A DNA stretch of 10,762 bases from CALKGK01 sp964649515 (GTDB taxonomy: Bacteria; Bacteroidota; Bacteroidia; Flavobacteriales_D; Sanyastnellaceae): assembly GCA_964649515.1 (NCBI GenBank), contig CAZYPV010000091.1:1-10762 (forward strand), in the 5' to 3' direction. The notes below the pieces were generated by a model, which was given only the letters and a program-made list of their open reading frames with translations, ran no database searches and was not told the origin of the DNA. This document shows positions 1 to 6,349 of this stretch, piece after piece (the stretch's first letter is position 1; each line of letters starts with the position of its first letter). Made by a program: the position numbers and the translations under genes.

Positions 1-309
1 GAAAATTCAATTCACCAATTCGTTGCCGTTTCGTTGAGGTGTTCAGTACATTAGGTTAGCTTATATCTATTTGTCCTAAAGCGGATATACCTATGTAATG
101 TGAAGTGATACCCTGAAAAGTGCCCACCTCGGATGATAAAGTCCACCAATCCGAAACCAAAGAAACCTTCCCCACGTAAACAGAAAAACGCCTTCGTAGA
201 ATCGAGAGCAAACGGCGCTTTTCACCTTGAGAACTTTAAAAGTTTTAAGGAACTGAAACCGCACATGCTCCAAAAGGTGTATTTTTTGATCTAACTAATT
301 GATTTTTGA
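1..309. other. Left-edge region with no confident gene
   Basis: This 309-base stretch precedes the SiaB-like gene. All forward frames are broken by stops in the first 108 bases, so no upstream gene enters from the left edge on the + strand. The only candidate coding region is the short basic ORF at 133-294, listed separately. A 60-codon reverse-strand ORF (91-273) overlaps that candidate; its translation is rich in Phe, Trp and Arg without recognisable motifs and looks like a shadow. The promoter for the 310-1803 module presumably lies here. The nearest thing to a Bacteroidota -7 box (TAnnTTTG) is TCTATTTG at 66-73, which has one mismatch and no good -33 partner, so I do not call it as a promoter. 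Confidence 0.6.
133..294 (+). CDS. Possible small basic protein, 53 residues (hypothetical)
   Basis: An ATG-initiated ORF of 54 codons ends with TAA at 292-294, only 15 bases before the start codon of the SiaB-like gene, and points the same way. The translation begins MIKSTNPKPKKPSPRKQKN, a Lys/Pro-rich, strongly basic N-terminal third, followed by a more ordinary stretch containing HLENFKSFKELKPHML. No signal peptide, membrane segment or known motif is visible. An ORF of this length can arise by chance, and a reverse-strand ORF overlaps it, so this is only a candidate. If real, it would be the first gene of the SiaB/SiaC transcription unit. I do not recognise the family. Confidence 0.25.
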   Translation: MIKSTNPKPKKPSPRKQKNAFVESRANGAFHLENFKSFKELKPHMLQKVYFLI

Positions 310-1413
310 ATGGAGTTGAATCCTGCGTCTGCTTTTCGTGTTTACCTGGAGGTGAAAGATGTCCAATTGTCTTTCTCCTACCGAGGTCCGTTCCACGATG
401 GTCTCACAGAAAGAATTGTGGACATCAGCGAAAATACCATCGCAGATCACATGGGCCAGCGGAAGATGAATCGAAAAGTGTCCTTCCTGTTGGTTGAGTG
501 TTTTCAGAACATCATCAAGCACGGCGAACAAATTGAACGCGATCCGGACGATGATTTGCTCGATGATGGTATGTTTACCTTCCGAAGTGAGGGAGACAGT
601 TATTTCATCAATTCCATCAACGTTGTTAGAAAAGATCAAATTGAAGATCTTAAAACCTCGGTAGATCTCATCAACTCAAAAACAAAAGAAGAGCTGAAAG
701 AGATGTACCGCGCTCAATTGGTGAGCAACGAGTTGAGCGAAAAAGGAGGGGCAGGTCTTGGCTTGATTGAAATCGCAAGAAAGTCGGGAAATCGCCTAGA
801 AGTGGAGTTCGAAGATTTGGAAGGAGACTATGCACTTTTCCATCAACAGGTCTTCTTTTCTGCTGTTGAAGGTAAGACGGGAGAGAACCAAATACCAAGA
901 ACCAAGGCGCTTTATCGCCAGTTGGAGGAGTCGGACCTGATGATGACTTACAAAGGAGATTTTTCGCAAAAAAGCATTCTCCCTTTGTTGAACATTGTAG
1001 AAAGCAATATCGGACAGAGCAAGCACGAGGCTTATCTTGCCAAGAAAGTTGGTCATGTTTTAATTGAGATGCTTCAGAACATTTCAAAACACGCCAAGTC
1101 CGATAATGGTGCGAAAGACGGTATTTTCACCATTGGTAGGTATAAAGATCGTTTCTTTGTTCAAACGGGAAATCGGGTAGAAGATAAGGATGCAGCGAGC
1201 TTGGAAACGAAACTGCAGGAGTTACAGAAGATGAAATACGAAGAACTCGCTATCTTGCACCGAGAAAAAATTAAAGAAAGTATTTACTTAGAAGATAAAA
1301 CCAAAACCGGATTGGGCTTGATTCAAATTGCCAAGGCAAGTACGGAAGCGCCACGCTTTCAAATCGCTCCCTTTGATGGTGATATGTTTTATACTTTAAG
1401 CGTTGTTGTATAA
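310..1413 (+). CDS. SiaB-family (DUF6272-like) protein with two tandem GHKL kinase-like domains
   Basis: The 367-residue protein resembles SiaB, the GHKL-fold kinase that phosphorylates the SiaC regulator in the Pseudomonas SiaABCD switch. It consists of two homologous copies. Domain 1 (about residues 18-183) has an N-box ECFQNIIKHGE (63-73) and a Gly-rich ATP-lid motif GGAGLGLIEIA (146-156). Domain 2 (about 208-367) has EMLQNISKHAK (253-263) and KTGLGLIQIA (332-341). Both carry the E..QN..KH signature with the metal-binding Asn, and both have a DGxFT strand (86-90; 270-274) followed by a long charged helix before the Gly motif. SiaB proteins I know are usually one such domain of roughly 180 residues, so this looks like an internal duplication. 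No signal peptide or transmembrane helix is visible, so it should be cytoplasmic. It lies 9 bases upstream of the siaC-like gene, presumably as one transcript. Partner identity is inferred from family and adjacency. Confidence 0.82.
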   Translation: MELNPASAFRVYLEVKDVQLSFSYRGPFHDGLTERIVDISENTIADHMGQRKMNRKVSFLLVECFQNIIKHGEQIERDPDDDLLDDGMFTFRSEGDSYFINSINVVRKDQIEDLKTSVDLINSKTKEELKEMYRAQLVSNELSEKGGAGLGLIEIARKSGNRLEVEFEDLEGDYALFHQQVFFSAVEGKTGENQIPRTKALYRQLEESDLMMTYKGDFSQKSILPLLNIVESNIGQSKHEAYLAKKVGHVLIEMLQNISKHAKSDNGAKDGIFTIGRYKDRFFVQTGNRVEDKDAASLETKLQELQKMKYEELAILHREKIKESIYLEDKTKTGLGLIQIAKASTEAPRFQIAPFDGDMFYTLSVVV

Positions 1414-1422
1414 CCCACCCTA

Positions 1423-1803
1423 ATGCAATCACTCGAAATTAAAGCAAGTACGGAAACCCCCGAGGTAAAGTTCAATAAGGACACGGGAGTGCTGCACATC
1501 TCTGGAAGATCTCTTCCCGAAGATGCTTTCTCTTTTTATCAACCGATCATCGATTGGGTGTCGGCTTTTTTAAAGCTCAATCCCTTGAAGAAAGTGGAAC
1601 TGAGTTTTGATTTGGATTACTTCAATTCTTCTTCTGGAAGGTATTTGCTGGAACTGCTTTCCATTTTTGAGAGCAAATCCAAACCGGGCATGGCGCAGAT
1701 CAAATGGTATGCTGAGGAAGACGATGAATTGATGGTGGAAAAAGGAAATGAGCTCAAAAGCCTCATCAAACTCCCCTTCGAAGTCATTACTACGGCAAGC
1801 TAA
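1423..1803 (+). CDS. SiaC-family regulatory phosphoprotein (DUF1987)
   Basis: The 126-residue protein matches the SiaC/DUF1987 family, whose length is usually about 120-130. The features seen are an early S-T-E-T-P strand (9-13), HISGRSLPEDAFSFYQP (25-41, the family's G.S.PE....FY.P pattern), LDYFNSSSGRYLLELL (64-79, the phosphosite loop and helix), and WYAEEDDELMVEKG (94-107). In Pseudomonas SiaC the phosphorylated residue is a Thr in an N-T-S-S loop. Here the equivalent position appears to be Ser69 (N-S-S-S), still phosphorylatable. Family knowledge: unphosphorylated SiaC binds and activates a diguanylate cyclase, SiaB phosphorylates it and a PP2C phosphatase (SiaA) reverses this. Neither phosphatase nor GGDEF gene is in this window, so the output partner here is unknown. 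It is probably co-transcribed with the SiaB-like gene 9 bases upstream. Confidence 0.87.
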   Translation: MQSLEIKASTETPEVKFNKDTGVLHISGRSLPEDAFSFYQPIIDWVSAFLKLNPLKKVELSFDLDYFNSSSGRYLLELLSIFESKSKPGMAQIKWYAEEDDELMVEKGNELKSLIKLPFEVITTAS

Positions 1804-1854
1804 ATGGACGCGCTCTACCTGAAGCATCCAGCTTAGATTTCAAGGCTTCCTAGG

Positions 1855-2625
1855 CTACCCCAAACCGCCATTCACACCGATGCCGAAAAGCGCAAAATCG
1901 TATTTAATCGGGTCCGCAGGGTCGAATTTTCGCAAGCGCTCACTCACTTCCAATACGGCTTTCCAATCGTTTTGCTTTCGATGAAGCAAACCCAATTCCC
2001 TCGAAATATTCCCGGTGTGAACGTCCAATGGCAAAAGAAGTTTAGATGAACTCAATTGTTCCCACAAACCAAAGTCAACTCCACGTTTGTCTTTTCTCAC
2101 CATCCACCGTAAAAACATGTTTAAGCGTTTCGCAGAGGATCCTTTTTCAGGATTGGCAATGTGTTTTTGAGTGCGTTGCTCGTGTGGAATATTGAAAAAG
2201 GCTTCCCGCAAGGCCATTAATCCGCTTTGGTAGTGCTGTTCTCCCGTTTTGCTGGCTTGAAGGAAGAGGTTTTCGAGTCCGCCTGTGTTGTAAATGCTTC
2301 TCAATGCCCGAACAAAGTGTTTGGCGTCTCCAGCATTGAAGGTGCGATGAACAAAGCCGTCGAGGTTTTTTAAATCTTGTTCGGAAGCATTCATTACAAA
2401 GTCGTGCGGACTCCCTTCCATGCGTTCCATTAGGGACTTCCCATTTTTGATGATGCTCGGGCGCTGTCCCCACGCAATGATGGCCGAAAAGAAGGCTGAA
2501 ATCTCAATGTCTTCCCGCTTAGAAAAGCCGTGAGGTATGGAAATGGGATCCAACTCGATGAAGTCCAAAGCATTGTATTTGCTGGCTTGTTCATCCAAGA
2601 ACTCCTTCATCTCGTGGTCTTTCAT
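1855..2625 (-). CDS. TIGR02757/DUF2400 family protein, function unknown
   Basis: The 256-residue protein has the features of the TIGR02757 (DUF2400) family, common in Bacteroidota. They include a central block SSAKRLNMFLRWMVRKDKRG (163-182), then VDFGLW (183-188), then LPLDVHTGNISRELGLLHRK (198-217), and a C-terminal FDPADPIKYDFALFGIGV (234-251). The PLDVHTGN..RELGL segment resembles the PxDTHVxRvxxRLG segment around the catalytic Asp of HhH-GPD DNA glycosylases (Asp201 here). A relationship to that fold is my inference, and no activity should be assumed. The start is ATG at 2625; a second ATG five codons in (Met6) is an alternative. It is soluble, with no signal peptide. The gene is transcribed divergently from the BatA-like gene across a 76-base gap and converges on siaC, with 51 bases between the two stop codons. 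Confidence 0.85.
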   Translation of the reverse strand: MKDHEMKEFLDEQASKYNALDFIELDPISIPHGFSKREDIEISAFFSAIIAWGQRPSIIKNGKSLMERMEGSPHDFVMNASEQDLKNLDGFVHRTFNAGDAKHFVRALRSIYNTGGLENLFLQASKTGEQHYQSGLMALREAFFNIPHEQRTQKHIANPEKGSSAKRLNMFLRWMVRKDKRGVDFGLWEQLSSSKLLLPLDVHTGNISRELGLLHRKQNDWKAVLEVSERLRKFDPADPIKYDFALFGIGVNGGLG

Positions 2626-2674
2626 TTTGCTGTTGATTCTTATTGCTACTTGAATGAAAAAAATGGGCTCAAGT

Positions 2675-2696
2675 CGCTAAATTTCCGCTAAATTTG
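2675..2696 (+). promoter_or_regulatory. Candidate promoter box with 11-base tandem repeat before the BatA-like gene
   Basis: CGCTAAATTT occurs twice, at 2675-2684 and 2686-2695, with an 11-base period. The second copy gives TAAATTTG (2689-2696), a full match to the Bacteroidota -7 consensus TAnnTTTG; the first copy gives TAAATTTC with one mismatch. The second box ends only 5 bases before the ATG at 2702, so transcription from it would start at or very near the start codon, giving an almost leaderless mRNA. The first box would leave a leader of about 10 bases. No convincing -33 TTTG or TTG was found at about 19 bases upstream of either box, so this rests on the -7 box alone. Confidence 0.35.
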
Positions 2697-2701
2697 CTGT
2701 A

Positions 2702-4744
2702 ATGAGCTTTGCACGACCGGAAATATTGTGGGCCCTTTTCGCCCTGTTGATTCCCATCATTGTTCACTTGTTTAATTTCCGTCGCTTCCGCAAAGTTACG
2801 TTCTCCAACGTGGCTTTTCTAAAAGAAGTGCAGCAAGAAACCAAGTCGAGGTCTAAAATCAAGCATTTTTTCATTCTTTTTGCCCGACTCCTCGCTTTAG
2901 CTTGTTTGATATTGGCATTTGCACAACCCTTCATCCCTTTGAATGAAAGCAACCAAAAACAAGGCGATAGGGCCATCTCCATCTACATCGACAACAGTTT
3001 CTCGATGGACGGAGAAGGAGAGGAAGGCTTGCTCTTGGAAGTGGCCAAAAACAAGGCACGGGAGCTGGTGAATGCCTATTCCCCAAGCGATCGTTTTCAA
3101 ATCTTGAGCAATGATTTTGAAGGAAGGCACCAACGACTTTACAGCAAAGAAGAGGCTCTGGACTTGATTGATGAGATTCAATCTTCTGCACAGGTTCGGG
3201 AATTGGAAGATGTGATTTCACGCCAAAACAACTTGCTCCGAGAAAATGAGAACGAGGGGGAGCGCTTGGCCTATGTGCTTTCTGATTTGCAAAAGAATAC
3301 CCATCAATTGAGCGAATCTTTTCAGCCAGACAGTTCAGTGCTTGTCCGCTTCATCCCACAAAACTCGGCATTTGACGTCAACGTTTATATTGACAGCGTT
3401 TGGTTCGATACCCCTGTTCGGGTTTTGAATCAACCGGAATTGCTTCGCTTTCGTGTAAAGCACAATTCCAATGAGGTCATCAACAACGTTCCAGTTCAAT
3501 TGAGCATCAACGGCACACAAAAAGGTTTGGGAAGTTTCCAACTCCTTCCCGGTTTAGACTGTGATACTTCCATCTCCTTCACCCAAACTACTGCAGGGGA
3601 TCAGTTTGCTACGCTGAGCATTGAAGATTATCCCATCACTTTTGATGATGACTTCTACTTCTCTTACCGCGTTGCAGATCAAATCAACATCTTGGACATC
3701 AAAGGTGTAAATGCTGGGAACAATCTTGAGAAGGTCTTCCAGAATGACCCTTTTTATGCTTACCAATCGCTTGCTCAAGGACAAGTGGATTATGGTGCAT
3801 TGGCTAACTACCAGCTCATCGTTGTGAATCAACTTTCTGATCTGAGCTCAGGGCTCATCAGCGAATTGCGCAACTATACGGCTCAAGGGGGGACCTGTTT
3901 GTTCATTCCCGATGAAAACGGAAATTTGAACGATTATAACGAACTCAGTTTGGCCTTGGGAAACACACAAGTCCGAGCGGGAAGTGGAAGCTTTGAAGTG
4001 AGTGAGATCAATTACGAACACTTCATCTATGCAGGAGTTTTTGAAAGCGTAAAAGGCAACATTGATCTCCCAAAAGGAACGAATGCCTTGGTGATTGAAC
4101 GCAGCTCAAGAAGTCAAGAAGAGCAACTCCTTCGCCTGCCGTCAGGAAACAGTTTCTTGGCCGCTTTTCCTTTTGAAAACGGTCGGTTTTACTTGTTGGC
4201 GAGTTCATTGTCGAGCACCCAAAGCAACTTTGCCCAGCATGCCTTGTTTGTGCCCAGCATGCTTAGGATAGCAGAATTTAGTCAGGGAAAATCTCCGCTG
4301 TATTACGCGGTAAGTGACGAGGCAGTGCTGCAAGTCCCCAATGCTCAATTGCAGGGGGATGCTGTGTTCGAAATAAAGCGTTTGGATCAAGATTTTAGCT
4401 TCATTCCAGAAACAAGGCAAGTAGGTGGAGCCACTGAACTCTTTGTTCACGATCAATTGAAAAATGCGGGGCAGTTTGAGCTGGTTCAAGGTGAAGAAGT
4501 GCTTGGGGCTTTGAGCTTCAATTATGCGAGACTTGAAAGCAATACTGCTGCTTTTTCTTTGACGGAATGGGAAGCCGTACTCCAAGAACGCGGCTGGAAC
4601 AATGCGAGCATTTACGAGGGCGATATGGATCAAATTGCTGCTTTGGTGGCCGACATCGATGAGGGGAGAAGCCTCTGGTGGATGTTCTTGGTCTTGGCCC
4701 TAGCATTTTTGTGTTTGGAGGTGATATTTATAAAACTGTTTTAA
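2702..4744 (+). CDS. BatA-type two-anchor membrane protein with VWA-like and GATase-like domains
   Basis: The 680-residue protein opens with the BatA N-terminal region (TIGR02226 type): a first hydrophobic segment (about 7-23), the short motif HLFNFRRFRKVTFSNVAFL (22-40), and a second membrane segment (about 56-78). Next comes a von Willebrand A-like domain with an intact DxSxS metal site, IDNSFS (96-101; Asp97, Ser99, Ser101), and a later Asp in VLSDLQ (192-197). A strand-rich region follows (about 225-325). Residues about 327-405 look like a class I glutamine-amidotransferase-type fold (LIVVNQLSDLSSGLISELR, then GGTCLFIP) without an obvious catalytic Cys nucleophile elbow. A single C-terminal helix (about 660-678) returns to the membrane, so the bulk probably lies in the periplasm. 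Homologues are common in Bacteroidota, often annotated as aerotolerance-related, but their role is not established. The stop codon is one base before the next start. Confidence 0.86.
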   Translation: MSFARPEILWALFALLIPIIVHLFNFRRFRKVTFSNVAFLKEVQQETKSRSKIKHFFILFARLLALACLILAFAQPFIPLNESNQKQGDRAISIYIDNSFSMDGEGEEGLLLEVAKNKARELVNAYSPSDRFQILSNDFEGRHQRLYSKEEALDLIDEIQSSAQVRELEDVISRQNNLLRENENEGERLAYVLSDLQKNTHQLSESFQPDSSVLVRFIPQNSAFDVNVYIDSVWFDTPVRVLNQPELLRFRVKHNSNEVINNVPVQLSINGTQKGLGSFQLLPGLDCDTSISFTQTTAGDQFATLSIEDYPITFDDDFYFSYRVADQINILDIKGVNAGNNLEKVFQNDPFYAYQSLAQGQVDYGALANYQLIVVNQLSDLSSGLISELRNYTAQGGTCLFIPDENGNLNDYNELSLALGNTQVRAGSGSFEVSEINYEHFIYAGVFESVKGNIDLPKGTNALVIERSSRSQEEQLLRLPSGNSFLAAFPFENGRFYLLASSLSSTQSNFAQHALFVPSMLRIAEFSQGKSPLYYAVSDEAVLQVPNAQLQGDAVFEIKRLDQDFSFIPETRQVGGATELFVHDQLKNAGQFELVQGEEVLGALSFNYARLESNTAAFSLTEWEAVLQERGWNNASIYEGDMDQIAALVADIDEGRSLWWMFLVLALAFLCLEVIFIKLF

Positions 4745-4745
4745 G

Positions 4746-6017
4746 ATGCGCTGGATCATTCAAGCTGCAACCGTTATTGACCCCAATGGGAAACACCATC
4801 AAAAAGTGAGGGACCTCCTCATAGAAAATGGTGAAATACAAGAAATCAAGGCGAGCATTGATGTCAAAAATGCCGATGAAGTTATTGATGCCAGAGGAAA
4901 ATGCGTTTCCTTGGGCTGGATCGATTTGAAAGCCCATTTCAGAGACCCGGGAGAGGAATACAAGGAGGGGCTGATCAATGGTTTGGATGCCGCTGCACGA
5001 GGTGGTTTTACACGTGTGCTCTGTATGCCATCTACTTTTCCTGTAATTGATTCAAAATCCCAAGTGGTGTATTTGAAATCGAGATCTGAAGGTCATGCTG
5101 TGAGTTTGCTTCCTGTGGGAAGTCTGTCGCAAGGCGGGAAAGGCGAGCAAATGACAGAAATGTTTGACATGATGAATGCCGGCGCGGTGGCTTTCTCCGA
5201 TGACGCACCCATGGAAAGAACCTCCCTGTTGAGCAAGAGCTTGGATTATAGCCGGGCTTTGAATGTTCCCCTAATGAGCGTTTGCCACGATCCCGACTTG
5301 AGCGAGGGTGGGGTAATGCACGAAGGGAAAGTGAGCAATAGTTTAGGACTCAAGGGTATTCCAGCAGTGGCTGAAGAGATTCGGGTGGCGCGAGACATTG
5401 AGGTATTGAGGTATGCTGGAGGGAAACTTCACATCATGTTGCTTTCGTCAAAACGAGCGGTAGATATGGTGCGCAAAGCCAAGAAGGAAGGTCTGAACAT
5501 TTCAGCAGGGGTGGCTGCGCAACAATTGGTTTATAATCATGCGCACTTGGAGACGTTTGACTCCAACATGAAGGTGCTTCCTCCTTACCGGGAGGAAAGT
5601 GATCGGGCGGCGCTCATCAAAGGGCTCAAAGACGGAACCATCGATGCCGTTTGCTCCAACCACGAGCCCGAAAACATCGAAAACAAAAAACGCGAATTCG
5701 AGCATGCCGCTTTTGGTAACAGCAGTATCGAAGCCGCGTTTTCGCTTTTATGTCAAGGCCTCGGAAAGCACTTGACTCCAGAATTGGTTGTTCAGTCCTT
5801 GGCCATCGGACCAAGAATGGTATTGGGCGATGATTTGCAATCCATCGAGGTGGGGGCAAAGGCGGAATTAACCCTCTTTAGCCTTGATGAAAAACGCCAC
5901 TATTCTGCCCAAGAGTGGATCAGTAATGCACACAACTCACCGGTCATTGGAACGAGTCTCCCAGGGAAGGTTTATGCCATTCTAAATGGAGAACAGGTTG
6001 TGATTCAAAACGATTAA
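4746..6017 (+). CDS. Dihydroorotase-like protein with degenerate metal site (probable pseudoenzyme)
   Basis: The 423-residue protein is full length for the class I dihydroorotase (PyrC/amidohydrolase) family, and the scaffold is clear: LGWIDLKAHFRDPGEE (56-71), MPSTFPVIDS (94-103), AGAVAFSDDAP (145-155), KVLPPYREESDRAAL (276-290), GTIDAVCSNHEPE (297-309). Key residues are changed. The metal-binding HxH is K62-A-H64. The His of the HCED motif is Val179 (VCHDPDL). The xHxST His is Leu232 (HIMLLSS). PHHL is AAQQL (Gln259, Gln260). The catalytic Asp of TDHAP is Asn305 (SNHEP). The MPNT Asn is Ser96. Arg66 and Asp152/153 remain. It is therefore unlikely to hydrolyse dihydroorotate. Inactive PyrC homologues exist in other bacteria as structural partners of aspartate transcarbamoylase, but no pyrB gene is nearby. 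A start one base after the BatA-like stop implies translational coupling with that gene. I withhold pyrC as a symbol because of these changes. Confidence 0.88.
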   Translation: MRWIIQAATVIDPNGKHHQKVRDLLIENGEIQEIKASIDVKNADEVIDARGKCVSLGWIDLKAHFRDPGEEYKEGLINGLDAAARGGFTRVLCMPSTFPVIDSKSQVVYLKSRSEGHAVSLLPVGSLSQGGKGEQMTEMFDMMNAGAVAFSDDAPMERTSLLSKSLDYSRALNVPLMSVCHDPDLSEGGVMHEGKVSNSLGLKGIPAVAEEIRVARDIEVLRYAGGKLHIMLLSSKRAVDMVRKAKKEGLNISAGVAAQQLVYNHAHLETFDSNMKVLPPYREESDRAALIKGLKDGTIDAVCSNHEPENIENKKREFEHAAFGNSSIEAAFSLLCQGLGKHLTPELVVQSLAIGPRMVLGDDLQSIEVGAKAELTLFSLDEKRHYSAQEWISNAHNSPVIGTSLPGKVYAILNGEQVVIQND

Positions 6018-6328
6018 GCCTCGCCTTGCGGACCACCAAAATTCATCGGTAGGTTCATCTCTGGCCCCGGAGCTTCTTTGATAGGGCCGTGCTGACTCTC
6101 GTACTTTTTGATGTTCTCATTCAACGCGCGCATCAATCGTTTTGCGTGTTGCGGGGTAACGATGATGCGTGATTTTACCTTCGCTTTGGGAACTCCTGGC
6201 ATGATGCGAATAAAGTCCAAAATAAATTCCGCTGCCGAATGGGTGATGATAGCGAGGTTCGAATAAGTGCCCTGTGCGGCGTCTTCACTCAATTCAATGT
6301 TGAGCTGTGGTTTCTTCTTTTCTTCCAT
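6014..6328 (-). CDS. DUF3467 domain protein
   Basis: The 104-residue soluble protein matches DUF3467. After a Lys-rich start it has QLNIELSEDAAQGTYSNLA (8-26), ITHSAAEFILDFIRIMPGVP (28-47), then KAKVKSRIIVTPQHAKRLM (48-66), and a helix ALNENIKKYE (68-77). The tail (81-104) is rich in Gly, Pro and Met, probably disordered. The function of the family is unknown; the predicted fold is a small strand-helix domain. It is the last gene of the upp-led group, 21 bases after the yjjG-like stop. Its stop codon overlaps that of the dihydroorotase-like gene on the other strand: the tetranucleotide TTAA at 6014-6017 serves both. Confidence 0.88.
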   Translation of the reverse strand: MEEKKKPQLNIELSEDAAQGTYSNLAIITHSAAEFILDFIRIMPGVPKAKVKSRIIVTPQHAKRLMRALNENIKKYESQHGPIKEAPGPEMNLPMNFGGPQGEA

Positions 6329-6349
6329 AATTTTTTCTTGCTGATGGCA

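Noticed and set aside
66..73. TCTATTTG as a -7 promoter box for the SiaB/SiaC module
   Set aside because: It has a mismatch at the conserved A and no -33 element at the expected spacing.
671..1087. - strand open frame of 138 codons within the SiaB-like gene
   Set aside because: It is antisense to a continuous + strand gene with two conserved domains, and its Ser/Leu/Cys-rich translation looks like antisense noise.
1804..1854. Possible terminator between the convergent siaC and DUF2400 genes
   Set aside because: The stretch contains the palindrome CCTAGG and short repeats, but I find no stable GC-rich stem followed by a T-run on either strand.
4205..4633. - strand open frame of 142 codons within the BatA-like gene
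   Set aside because: It is antisense to a 680-residue + strand gene and has no recognisable features.
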